Positions 24,984-32,361 of a DNA stretch of 64,000 bases are shown here, one piece after another. Numbering within the stretch: position 1 is the first letter of the stretch; every line of letters begins with the position of its first letter. The notes below the pieces were generated by a model. It was not told the DNA's origin. It was given only the letters and a program-made list of their open reading frames with translations, and searched no databases. Source of the stretch: Paraburkholderia sp. C35 (GTDB lineage Bacteria; Pseudomonadota; Gammaproteobacteria; Burkholderiales; Burkholderiaceae); contig NZ_QBUY01000041.1 of the NCBI RefSeq assembly GCF_003121405.1, positions 1 through 64,000 on the forward strand, given 5' to 3'. The position numbers and the translations under genes were made by a program.

Positions 24984-25739
24984 ATGGTTCAAGCCCCTCA
25001 GCGCACAGCGGTCAGCGGCCCGACGCTCGTCCGCCTGCTCGCACGCCTGACGGCTGCCGACGCTTGCGCCTCGAGCCAGTCGCTATCGGACCAGTTGAGC
25101 CAGTGGCTCGGCTGGACGGATGCGATCGCGCTGTCGACGGCGCTCAACACTGCGCCGCCTGCCGTTGCGTCGGGCGCGCGCGGTGCAGGCAGCGCCGGGA
25201 GCGAGAGCGCGCGCGTGCGTGCCGCGCTGGCGGACGCGATCGCGGGTGACAGCGTGCTCGCGCCCAAGCGTCGGCGCGGATCGGCGCACCACGCGCCCGC
25301 CGAAGCCGAACTCAGCTACGCGGATTTCCGTCAGTGCTATCTCGCGCTGCAGCAGGCGATGGAAACCCGCATCGGCAGTCTGCGCGGCCGTTTGCGCAGC
25401 CTGCTCGCAGCGCAGACGCCGGACATGACGCGCCTCGCCGTGGTGGACGCAATCATGGAGCGTTCGCTCGGCGCGCGTGAGCGCAGTCTGCTCGGCGCGG
25501 TGCCGGGCATGCTGAAAAGCCATTTCGAGCGCTTGCAGAAGGCAGCGCAGGCCGAGCAAGCGGCGCAGGTTCAGTCGGAAGGCGCCAGCCGTGATCAGGC
25601 GGGCGCGGCCGCCACGCGCGCGCAGCCTGGCGCGTGGCTCGACGTGTTCCGCAAGGACATGCAAAGCGTGCTGCTCGCCGAGCTCGACATTCGTTTTCAA
25701 CCGGTCGAAGGGCTGCTGGCTGCCCTTCGCATCAGCTAA
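24984..25739 (+). CDS. DUF3348 family protein, first gene of motor-like operon
   Basis: A 251-residue, largely helical protein of unknown function matching DUF3348. It has no signal peptide, no membrane segment and no enzyme motif. A Ser/Ala/Gly-rich flexible region (about 45-75) follows the N-terminal helices; the C-terminal half carries conserved-looking helices around YADFRQCYLALQQAMETR and WLDVFRKDMQSVLLAELD. The DUF802 gene starts 10 bases downstream, so they are co-transcribed. It is probably a cytosolic partner of the DUF802/OmpA membrane complex. A TAAAAT at 24952-24957 could be a -10 element. Confidence 0.85.
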   Translation: MVQAPQRTAVSGPTLVRLLARLTAADACASSQSLSDQLSQWLGWTDAIALSTALNTAPPAVASGARGAGSAGSESARVRAALADAIAGDSVLAPKRRRGSAHHAPAEAELSYADFRQCYLALQQAMETRIGSLRGRLRSLLAAQTPDMTRLAVVDAIMERSLGARERSLLGAVPGMLKSHFERLQKAAQAEQAAQVQSEGASRDQAGAAATRAQPGAWLDVFRKDMQSVLLAELDIRFQPVEGLLAALRIS

Positions 25740-25749
25740 CTGGGACGAC

Positions 25750-28188
25750 ATGTCCAGATATCGCATTGATTTAGTCGTTGTTTTTCTCGTAGGTCTGATG
25801 GCTGCTGGATGGGTCGGCGCAGGCTATATCGTGTCGAATCCGCTCGCGCTGGCCGTGACGCTGCTCGTGATCGGCTGCTATGTGGCGGGCGCGCTGGAAT
25901 TGCAGCGCTATCAGCAGGCCACGTCGACGCTCACGCGTGCAATCGCGGAACTGACGCAGGCACCGCCGATTCTCGGCGCGTGGCTCGAACGGCTGCATCC
26001 GGGGTTGCGCAATAGCGTGCGGCTGCGTATCGAAGGCGAGCGCGTCGCGCTGCCGGGGCCGGCGCTCACGCCGTACCTCGTTGGCCTGCTGGTGCTGCTC
26101 GGCATGCTGGGGACGCTGCTCGGCATGGTGACGACGCTGCGCGGCACGGGCGCCGCGCTCGAAAGCGCGACCGATCTGCAGGCAATCCGCGCGTCGCTGG
26201 CGGCGCCCGTCAAGGGGTTGGGCTTTGCGTTCGGCACCTCGATTGCCGGCGTGGCGACCTCGGCGAGGCTCGGGCTGCTGTCGGCGCTGTGCCGTCGCGA
26301 GCGCGCGCAGGCCGCGCAACTGCTCGACACGAAGCTCGCGACCACCCTGCGCGCGGTCTCGCAGAGCCAGAAACGCGACGAGACCTTCAGGCTGATGCAG
26401 CGCCAGGCGGACATGATGCCCGCGCTGGTCGATCGCCTGCAGGCGATGATGGGCGTCATCGAACAGCAGGGCGTCGCGCTCAACGAACGCCTGATTTCGA
26501 ATCAGCACGCGTTCCATGGGCGGACGGAAGCGGCGTATGCGCGGCTGGTGCCGTCGGTGTCGCAATCGCTGAAGGACAGCGCGGCGGAACGCGCGCGCGC
26601 GGCGAGCGCCGCATTGCAGCCGGCGATGGAAGCTTCGATGGCGGGGCATGCGCGCGAAATGGCCTCGCTGCGCGACACGGTCGAGCACGCCGTGCAGCGT
26701 CAGCTCAACGGATTGACCACCGGCTTCGAAGCCAGCACGGCGACGGTCGCGGATCTGTGGACGAAAGCGTTGACCAACCATCAGTCCGCAAGCGACACGC
26801 TGGTTCACGATCTGCGCGGCTCGCTCGAAGGCTTCAGCCAGACCTTCGAACAACGTTCCGCGACGCTGCTGGACGGCGTGTCCGCGCGCCTCGATGCAGC
26901 CGCAGGTCAGGTGGCTGGCGCAGCGGAAAGCGCGCGCGCGGCGGGCGCCGCGTTGCAGCCGGCGATGGAAGCGACCATGGCCGCGCACGCGCTCGAAATG
27001 GCGTCGCTGCGGGCCACCGTCGAGCAGGCGGTGCAGCGTCAACTCGATGGTCTGTCGAGCGGTTTCGAATCGACCACGACGAATGTCGCCGATATGTGGA
27101 ACAACGCGCTGGCCGGCCATCAGAGCGCGCATGAAGCGCTGGTCAAGGATCTGCGCGCGTCGCTGGAAGGCTTTAACCATACCTTCGAACAGCGCGCGAC
27201 CACGCTGCTGGACAACGTCTCGGCGCGCCTCGACGCGACGGCAGGACAGGTTTCGCAGGCATGGACGGATGCGCTGAGCCAGCAGGAACAAACGGGCGAA
27301 AAGCTCGCGGACCACAACCGCGCGGCGCTCACGGCGGCTGCCGCCGCATTCGAACAGCACTCGGCGGCACTGTTGCGCGCGGTCGATCAGTCGCACGCCG
27401 GTCTGCAGACGGAACTGGCGTCGCGCGACGAAGAACGGCTGGCCACGTGGCGCGCGTCGCTCGAAAGTGTCGCCGCGACCTTGAACCGTCAATGGGATGA
27501 AGCCGGCGAACGCAACGCGAGCCATCAGCAGGCGATCAGCGACACGCTCGCGCAAACGGCGCGCGAGTTTTCGGAGCAGACCCAGGCACACGCAAGCAGC
27601 ACGATCGCCGAGATTTCGCGGCTGGTGCAGGCTGCATCGGAAGCGCCGCGCGCGGCGGCGGAAGTGGTCGCCGAACTGCGCCAGAAGCTCTCCGACAGCA
27701 TGGTCCGCGATACCGCGATGCTCGAAGAGCGCAGCCGCTTGCTGGCCACGCTCGAAACGCTGCTGGACGCGGTGAACCACGCGTCGACGGAACAGCGCAC
27801 GGCTGTCGATGCGCTGGTGTCGACGTCGGCAGGTTTGCTGGAGCGTGTCGGCACGCAGTTCACCGACAAGGTCGAAGCCGAAACGCGCAAGCTCGGCAAT
27901 GTCGCTGCGCAGGTGGCGGGCAGTTCCGTCGAAGTGGCGAGCCTGGGCGAAGCGTTCGGCGCAGCGGTGCGCGGGTTCGGCGAATCGAACGACAAGCTGA
28001 TGACGCATCTGCAACGCATCGAAGCCGCGCTCGACAAGTCGCTGGCACGCAGCGACGAGCAGCTTGCGTACTACGTCGCGCAGGCGCGCGAGGTGATCGA
28101 CCTGAGCATGCTGTCGCAGAAGCAGATCGTCGAAGACTTGCAGCAGCTGGCGAACCAGCGCGCTTCGGCGGGAGCTGACGCGGCATGA
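25750..28188 (+). CDS. DUF802 protein: MotA/ExbB/ZorA-like channel with long helical tail
   Basis: 812 residues. Four hydrophobic segments (about 6-27, 31-51, 105-128, 154-180) are arranged as in MotA/TolQ/ExbB-type proton channels. The last two carry the small-residue-rich sequences LLVLLGMLGTLLGMVTTL and LGFAFGTSIAGVATSARLG. Residues 190-812 are almost entirely Ala/Gln/Glu/Ser-rich helix, probably a long cytoplasmic coiled coil, with a tandem 113-residue duplication at 278-503. Pfam DUF802 describes repeated regions of this kind. The architecture equals that of ZorA. The ATG at 25750 is used; the frame is open further upstream inside DUF3348. The stop overlaps the OmpA gene by four bases. 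Confidence 0.85.
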   Translation: MSRYRIDLVVVFLVGLMAAGWVGAGYIVSNPLALAVTLLVIGCYVAGALELQRYQQATSTLTRAIAELTQAPPILGAWLERLHPGLRNSVRLRIEGERVALPGPALTPYLVGLLVLLGMLGTLLGMVTTLRGTGAALESATDLQAIRASLAAPVKGLGFAFGTSIAGVATSARLGLLSALCRRERAQAAQLLDTKLATTLRAVSQSQKRDETFRLMQRQADMMPALVDRLQAMMGVIEQQGVALNERLISNQHAFHGRTEAAYARLVPSVSQSLKDSAAERARAASAALQPAMEASMAGHAREMASLRDTVEHAVQRQLNGLTTGFEASTATVADLWTKALTNHQSASDTLVHDLRGSLEGFSQTFEQRSATLLDGVSARLDAAAGQVAGAAESARAAGAALQPAMEATMAAHALEMASLRATVEQAVQRQLDGLSSGFESTTTNVADMWNNALAGHQSAHEALVKDLRASLEGFNHTFEQRATTLLDNVSARLDATAGQVSQAWTDALSQQEQTGEKLADHNRAALTAAAAAFEQHSAALLRAVDQSHAGLQTELASRDEERLATWRASLESVAATLNRQWDEAGERNASHQQAISDTLAQTAREFSEQTQAHASSTIAEISRLVQAASEAPRAAAEVVAELRQKLSDSMVRDTAMLEERSRLLATLETLLDAVNHASTEQRTAVDALVSTSAGLLERVGTQFTDKVEAETRKLGNVAAQVAGSSVEVASLGEAFGAAVRGFGESNDKLMTHLQRIEAALDKSLARSDEQLAYYVAQAREVIDLSMLSQKQIVEDLQQLANQRASAGADAA
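26581..27258 (+). repeat. Tandem 339-bp (113-residue) duplication inside the DUF802 gene
   Basis: Two units, 26581-26919 and 26920-27258, align in frame without gaps. Shared landmarks are ALQPAME, VQRQL, LEGF and the SARLDA segments, all 339 bases apart. The sequence is diverged at many positions, so the duplication is old but length-conserved, and in phase with the predicted coiled coil. Confidence 0.85.
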
Positions 28189-28832
28189 ACGAGGATATCG
28201 ACGGCGGCGTCGAGCCGACCACACCCATCTGGGCGGCCTTCAGCGATCTGATTTCGGTGCTGCTGGGCGCGTTCGTGCTGATTCTGGTCGGGGTGATCGG
28301 CGTGCAGCTGGAGTTGTCCGCGCGTCTCGACGATGCCGTCAAGCAGCGTCAGATGGAAGCGCAGCGCCGCATGACGCTGGAACAGGCGCTCGCGGGGCCG
28401 CTCGCTGCCGGGCGCGTGACGCTGGTGATCGGGCGTATCGGCATCAGCGGCAACGTGCTGTTTGCGCTGAACTCCGACCAGTTGCAACCGCAGGGGCGAG
28501 ATCTGCTGAAAAGCCTCGCCGGGCCGCTGTCCGCGTATCTGCGCTCGCACGACGAAATCCTGATGGTGAGCGGCTTTGCCGACGACCAGCAGGTGCGCTC
28601 GGGCAACCGGCGCTTCGCCGATAACTGGGAACTGTCGGCGCAACGCGCGCTGACGGTGACGCGTTCGGTCATCGATGCGGGCATTCCTGCGTCGTCGGTA
28701 TTCGCAGCGGCGTTCGGCTCCGAGCAGCCGGTGAGTTCGAACGCGGACAGCGAGGGTCGGGCGAAGAACCGTCGCGTGGAAATTGCGGCAGTGCCGAGGC
28801 CGTCGTCGTCGGGCGGCGGCGCGCATGAGTAA
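28185..28832 (+). CDS. MotB/ZorB-like OmpA-domain protein
   Basis: A 215-residue protein with one transmembrane helix near the N-terminus (about 15-42, in PIWAAFSDLISVLLGAFVLI) that carries Asp21 at its entry, where MotB and ZorB place the proton-binding aspartate. A linker helix and a C-terminal OmpA/Pal-type peptidoglycan-binding domain follow (LFALNSDQLQPQG, VSGFADD, LSAQRA and KNRRVEI). It should anchor to peptidoglycan as the stator partner of the DUF802 channel protein. The start overlaps the DUF802 stop (ATGA), and the stop lies eight bases into the DUF2894 gene. Confidence 0.9.
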   Translation: MNEDIDGGVEPTTPIWAAFSDLISVLLGAFVLILVGVIGVQLELSARLDDAVKQRQMEAQRRMTLEQALAGPLAAGRVTLVIGRIGISGNVLFALNSDQLQPQGRDLLKSLAGPLSAYLRSHDEILMVSGFADDQQVRSGNRRFADNWELSAQRALTVTRSVIDAGIPASSVFAAAFGSEQPVSSNADSEGRAKNRRVEIAAVPRPSSSGGGAHE

Positions 28833-29463
28833 CGCAGCAATCGCAAGCGCGATGGACGTGCAGGCGACGCTCGACGCATGGCGCGAGCAGGGCGCCGACC
28901 GTTTCGATCCACTGCGCTTTCACTTCATCGATGCAATGGCGCGGCGTGCGGCCACGCACGAAGGCGAAGCGCGCCGTCTGCTCGATGCTCGGCTCGCGGT
29001 TTTGCTCGATGCGTATGCATGCGATCTCGCGGGCCGTGGCGAGCCTGATGATGTGCAGGCTCAGAGCGCGAACACGCGCGGACCGCTGGCCGAACTGGTC
29101 GACTACATTGCCAGCCACGCAAAGCCGGATGAAGAAGCCGATGCGCTCAGTCCAGCCGTGCGTTCCGAGTTGAAAGCGCTCGACTACTTCCGCGAAACGT
29201 GGTCGAAGGTCAGCGCCGAGAAGCAGTTGCGACAGTCGCTCGAACAGGTGCCGGGCAATGCGGGGCCGCTCAATTCGAGCAGCCTCGTGCATCGTTCGCT
29301 TTCGCTGATGCGCGAGTTGTCGCCGGGTTATCTGCAGCAGTTTCTGTCGTATGTCGATGCGTTGACGTGGATGGAGCAGATCACAGGCGTCGGCACGCTG
29401 CCCGTCAAGGAAGTGCCGCGCGCCGTGAGCACGAAGAAGGGCGGACGGGCGAAGTCGCGCTGA
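28825..29463 (+). CDS. DUF2894 family protein, last gene of motor-like operon
   Basis: A 212-residue helical cytosolic protein matching DUF2894, of unknown function. There are no membrane segments and no nuclease, helicase or ATPase motif. Notable blocks are FDPLRFHFIDAMARRA at the N-terminus and LDYFRETWSKVSAEKQL with GPLNSSSLVHRSL in the C-terminal half; the tail is Lys/Arg-rich. The ATG at 28825 overlaps the OmpA gene by eight bases, indicating coupled translation. The gene ends nine bases before the convergent EF-G gene. Confidence 0.85.
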   Translation: MSNAAIASAMDVQATLDAWREQGADRFDPLRFHFIDAMARRAATHEGEARRLLDARLAVLLDAYACDLAGRGEPDDVQAQSANTRGPLAELVDYIASHAKPDEEADALSPAVRSELKALDYFRETWSKVSAEKQLRQSLEQVPGNAGPLNSSSLVHRSLSLMRELSPGYLQQFLSYVDALTWMEQITGVGTLPVKEVPRAVSTKKGGRAKSR

Positions 29464-29472
29464 CCGGGCGCG

Positions 29473-31518
29473 TCAGCCTGGATCGTCATGCTTCCTGTAC
29501 TGCGACGCGAGCTTGTCCTGCTGGTTCGGCGGAACAGGATCGTAGTGGCTCAACTCGATGCTGTAATTGCCGTGCCCGCCCGCAATCGCATTGAGCCGCG
29601 ACTGATAGTCGGCCAGTTCCGATAGCGGCACTTTCCCCGCTACCACGACGGCATGCCCCGCCAGATTGCGCGTGCCTTGCACCTGCGCCCGCCGCGACGA
29701 CAGATCGCCGATGATGTCGCCCATCGTCGCCTCGGGCGTCATCACCTCGATGTTCACGACAGGCTCGAGCAGAATCGGCTGCGCCTTCAGGATCGCGTCG
29801 ATAAATGCCTTGCGGCCCGCTGTGACGAACGCGACTTCCTTTGAATCGACGGGATGGCTCTTGCCGTCGAACACGGTGATGCGCACGTCCTGCATCGGAA
29901 AGCCTGCCAGCGGACCGTTTTCGATCACCTGCAAAATGCCTTTTTCAACGGCTGGCATGAACTGGCCTGGGATTGCGCCACCCTTCACGGCATCGACGAA
30001 TTCGTAGCCCGCACCACGCGGCAGCGGCTCGACGCGCAGCATCACTTCACCGAACTGACCGGCGCCGCCTGTCTGCTTCTTGTGCCGATGATGGCCTTCC
30101 GCCTTGCCGCCAATCGTCTCGCGATACGCGATCTTCGGCGGCCGCGTGATGACGGCGAGCTTGTATTGATCGGTGAGCCGCTCCAGCATGTGCCGCAGAT
30201 GCAGTTCGCCTAATCCGCGCACGACGGTTTCGTTGGTGCCCACAGGATGTTCGATCCGCAAGCACGGATCTTCCGCCGCGAGCTTCTGCAGGATCTCCCA
30301 CAGACGCTGTTCATTGCCGCGCCGCTCCGGCTCGATCGCGAGGCCGTAGATCGGCGTCGGGAAATCGAGCGGCGCGAGATGGATGTTGCCGTCTTCGGGC
30401 GCGTCGTGCAGCACGGCGTCGAAGAAAATCTCGTCGACTTTCGCGGTCGCGCAGATCTCGCCGGGACCGGCCTGCGAGACTTCTTCGTGATCCTTGCCTT
30501 GCAGCAGCATCAGATGCGCGACGCGAAAGGGCTGGCGCGCATCGCCGATATAGAGCTGACTGTCACGCCGCACGGTGCCCTGATGGATGCGGAACACGGC
30601 CATCTTGCCGATGTACGGATCGATGACGATCTTGAACACGTGCGCGAGCACATGCTTGTTCGGATCAGGCTCGGCCTGCACGGTGTCGCGCCTGCCATCG
30701 ACATCGCGATAGAAGAGCGGCGGATTGCCTTCGAGCGGATTGGGCAACAGCTTGACGAACACATCGAGCAGTTCGCGGATGCCTGCACCCGTCGCCGACG
30801 ACGTAAAGCAGACGGGCACGAGATGACCTTCGCGCAGCGCGCGTTCGAACGGTTCATGCAACTGCTCCGGCTTGATCGCTTCCCCCTGTTCGAGATACAG
30901 CTCCATCAGCTTGGCGTCGAGTTCGATCACCTGATCGACGAGTGCATCGTGCGCGGACGCCACGCTCAGAAAATCCGATTCGCCGGATGGATTGAAGAAG
31001 CAGTCGACCACGGCATGCGCGCCCTGCGCGGGCAGGTTGATAGGCAGACAGGTGTTGCCGAAAGTCTCCTGAATCTCGGCGAGCAGTTCGGGCAGATTCA
31101 CCTTGTCGCCGTCGATGCCATTCACGACGATGATCCGGCACAGCTTGCGCGACTCGGCCCACGCCATCATGCGGCGCGTGGTCATTTCGATGCCGGTGCG
31201 GGCGTTGATCACGATGGCCGCGGTTTCGACGGCGGGCAGCGCGCTGATGGAGAGGCCGGAGAAGTCGGGGTAGCCGGGGGTATCGGCGAGGTAGATGCGG
31301 GTGTTCTGGTATTGCAGATGGGCGATCGCGGAGGAGAGCGAGTGGTGGTATTTGCGCTCCAGCGGATCGAAGTCGCAGACGGTCGACCCTCGATCGCCGC
31401 TGCCTGCCGCGTGGATCGCGCCTCCGTCCTTGAGCAGCGCCTCGATTAGCGAGGTTTTGCCGCAACCGGCGGGGCCGACCAACGCGATGGTACGGATGGC
31501 TTCGGGTGGGTAATCCAT
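29473..31518 (-). CDS. Elongation factor G paralogue (EF-G-like GTPase)
   Basis: A 681-residue translational GTPase with all EF-G domains. The P-loop is GPAGCGKT (15-22) and G3 is DTPGY (79-83), but G4 reads NGID (133-136) instead of NKxD, so guanine recognition is altered. Domain IV/V blocks such as KKQTGGAGQFGEV and the C-terminal EVMTPEATMGDIIGDLSSRR are intact. It is not next to rpsL, rpsG or tuf, so it is a second copy, perhaps for recycling or stress. A GAGGA site favours the ATG at 31518; 31530 is the alternative. Confidence 0.92.
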   Translation of the reverse strand: MDYPPEAIRTIALVGPAGCGKTSLIEALLKDGGAIHAAGSGDRGSTVCDFDPLERKYHHSLSSAIAHLQYQNTRIYLADTPGYPDFSGLSISALPAVETAAIVINARTGIEMTTRRMMAWAESRKLCRIIVVNGIDGDKVNLPELLAEIQETFGNTCLPINLPAQGAHAVVDCFFNPSGESDFLSVASAHDALVDQVIELDAKLMELYLEQGEAIKPEQLHEPFERALREGHLVPVCFTSSATGAGIRELLDVFVKLLPNPLEGNPPLFYRDVDGRRDTVQAEPDPNKHVLAHVFKIVIDPYIGKMAVFRIHQGTVRRDSQLYIGDARQPFRVAHLMLLQGKDHEEVSQAGPGEICATAKVDEIFFDAVLHDAPEDGNIHLAPLDFPTPIYGLAIEPERRGNEQRLWEILQKLAAEDPCLRIEHPVGTNETVVRGLGELHLRHMLERLTDQYKLAVITRPPKIAYRETIGGKAEGHHRHKKQTGGAGQFGEVMLRVEPLPRGAGYEFVDAVKGGAIPGQFMPAVEKGILQVIENGPLAGFPMQDVRITVFDGKSHPVDSKEVAFVTAGRKAFIDAILKAQPILLEPVVNIEVMTPEATMGDIIGDLSSRRAQVQGTRNLAGHAVVVAGKVPLSELADYQSRLNAIAGGHGNYSIELSHYDPVPPNQQDKLASQYRKHDDPG

Positions 31519-31693
31519 GGCCGTCCTCATTCTGCGACAGTTATTCGGCCATTATTGGTGAAAATGGCGCGTCCTGCCAGACGGCGCACAAGAAATTGCG
31601 TTCTCGGGTATGCTGCGGCGCGGTAAAAACGATCGCACCTGTTTCTGATAAGGTGGTCCGATCGTCACCCCTATTCATTTGATCAGCCACGTC

Positions 31694-32347
31694 ATGACCC
31701 AACAGCTCAGAATCGATTTTGTCTCCGATATTGCCTGCCCGTGGTGCGCCATCGGCCTTGCTTCGCTGCGGCAAGCCGTTGCGAACCTCGGCGACAAAGT
31801 GAACGCCGAGTTCGCGATGCATCCGTTCGAACTCAATCCGCAGATGGGGCCGGAAGGCGAGGCGATTGTCGAGTATCTCGGCAAGAAGTATGGCCGCACG
31901 CCCGCGCAAATCGAAGAAACGCAGGCGATGATCCGCGAGCGCGGCGCAGATGTCGGTTTTACGTTCGGGCCGCGCAACTACGTGTACAACACGTTCGATG
32001 CGCATCGGCTGATGTACTGGGCGGGTATCGAAGGCAAGCAGTTGCCGCTCAAGCTCGCGTTGTTGCAGGCGTATCACGGCGACGGCAAGGACCCGAGCAA
32101 TCATGACGTGCTGGTCGAAGCTGCGCAATCCGTCGGTCTCGATGCTGACAAAGCCCGCGCGGTGCTGAGCGGCAACGACTATGCCGACAAGGTCCGCGCC
32201 GAAGAGGAACAGTTCCAGGCAATGGGCATTCAGTCAGTGCCGTCGATCATCTTCAATCAGAAATACCTGGTGACGGGCGGCCAGCCCGTCGAAGCATTCG
32301 AGCAGGTGATCCAGCAGATTCTGGCCGAAGAGGAAGCCAGCGCCTGA
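31694..32347 (+). CDS. DsbA-family (FrnE-like) thiol oxidoreductase
   Basis: A 217-residue thioredoxin-fold protein with no signal peptide, so cytosolic. The active site is CPWC (Cys15-Cys18) after RIDFVSDIA, a large helical insertion follows, and the cis-proline loop is SVPSIIF near residue 180. This is the FrnE / 2-hydroxychromene-isomerase-like branch, linked in other bacteria to oxidative-stress disulfide chemistry. A TTG five codons upstream (31679) is possible, but the ATG gives the standard family N-terminus. It is divergent from the EF-G paralogue and convergent with the TonB receptor. Confidence 0.92.
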   Translation: MTQQLRIDFVSDIACPWCAIGLASLRQAVANLGDKVNAEFAMHPFELNPQMGPEGEAIVEYLGKKYGRTPAQIEETQAMIRERGADVGFTFGPRNYVYNTFDAHRLMYWAGIEGKQLPLKLALLQAYHGDGKDPSNHDVLVEAAQSVGLDADKARAVLSGNDYADKVRAEEEQFQAMGIQSVPSIIFNQKYLVTGGQPVEAFEQVIQQILAEEEASA

Positions 32348-32361
32348 GTTATCTCGGCGCG

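Noticed and set aside
25771..28224. Very long open frame on the minus strand (about 817 codons) through the DUF802 gene
   Set aside because: It is antisense to a gene with clear membrane segments, helical tail and operon context. Its translation is Arg/Gln-rich low-complexity, as expected from high-GC antisense frames.
24984..29463. Calling the DUF802/OmpA operon a canonical Zorya defence system
   Set aside because: The ZorA/ZorB-like architecture is visible, but no ZorC, ZorD (helicase/nuclease) or ZorE (HNH) gene and no other defence gene is in the flanks. Only a ZorAB-like motor is claimed.
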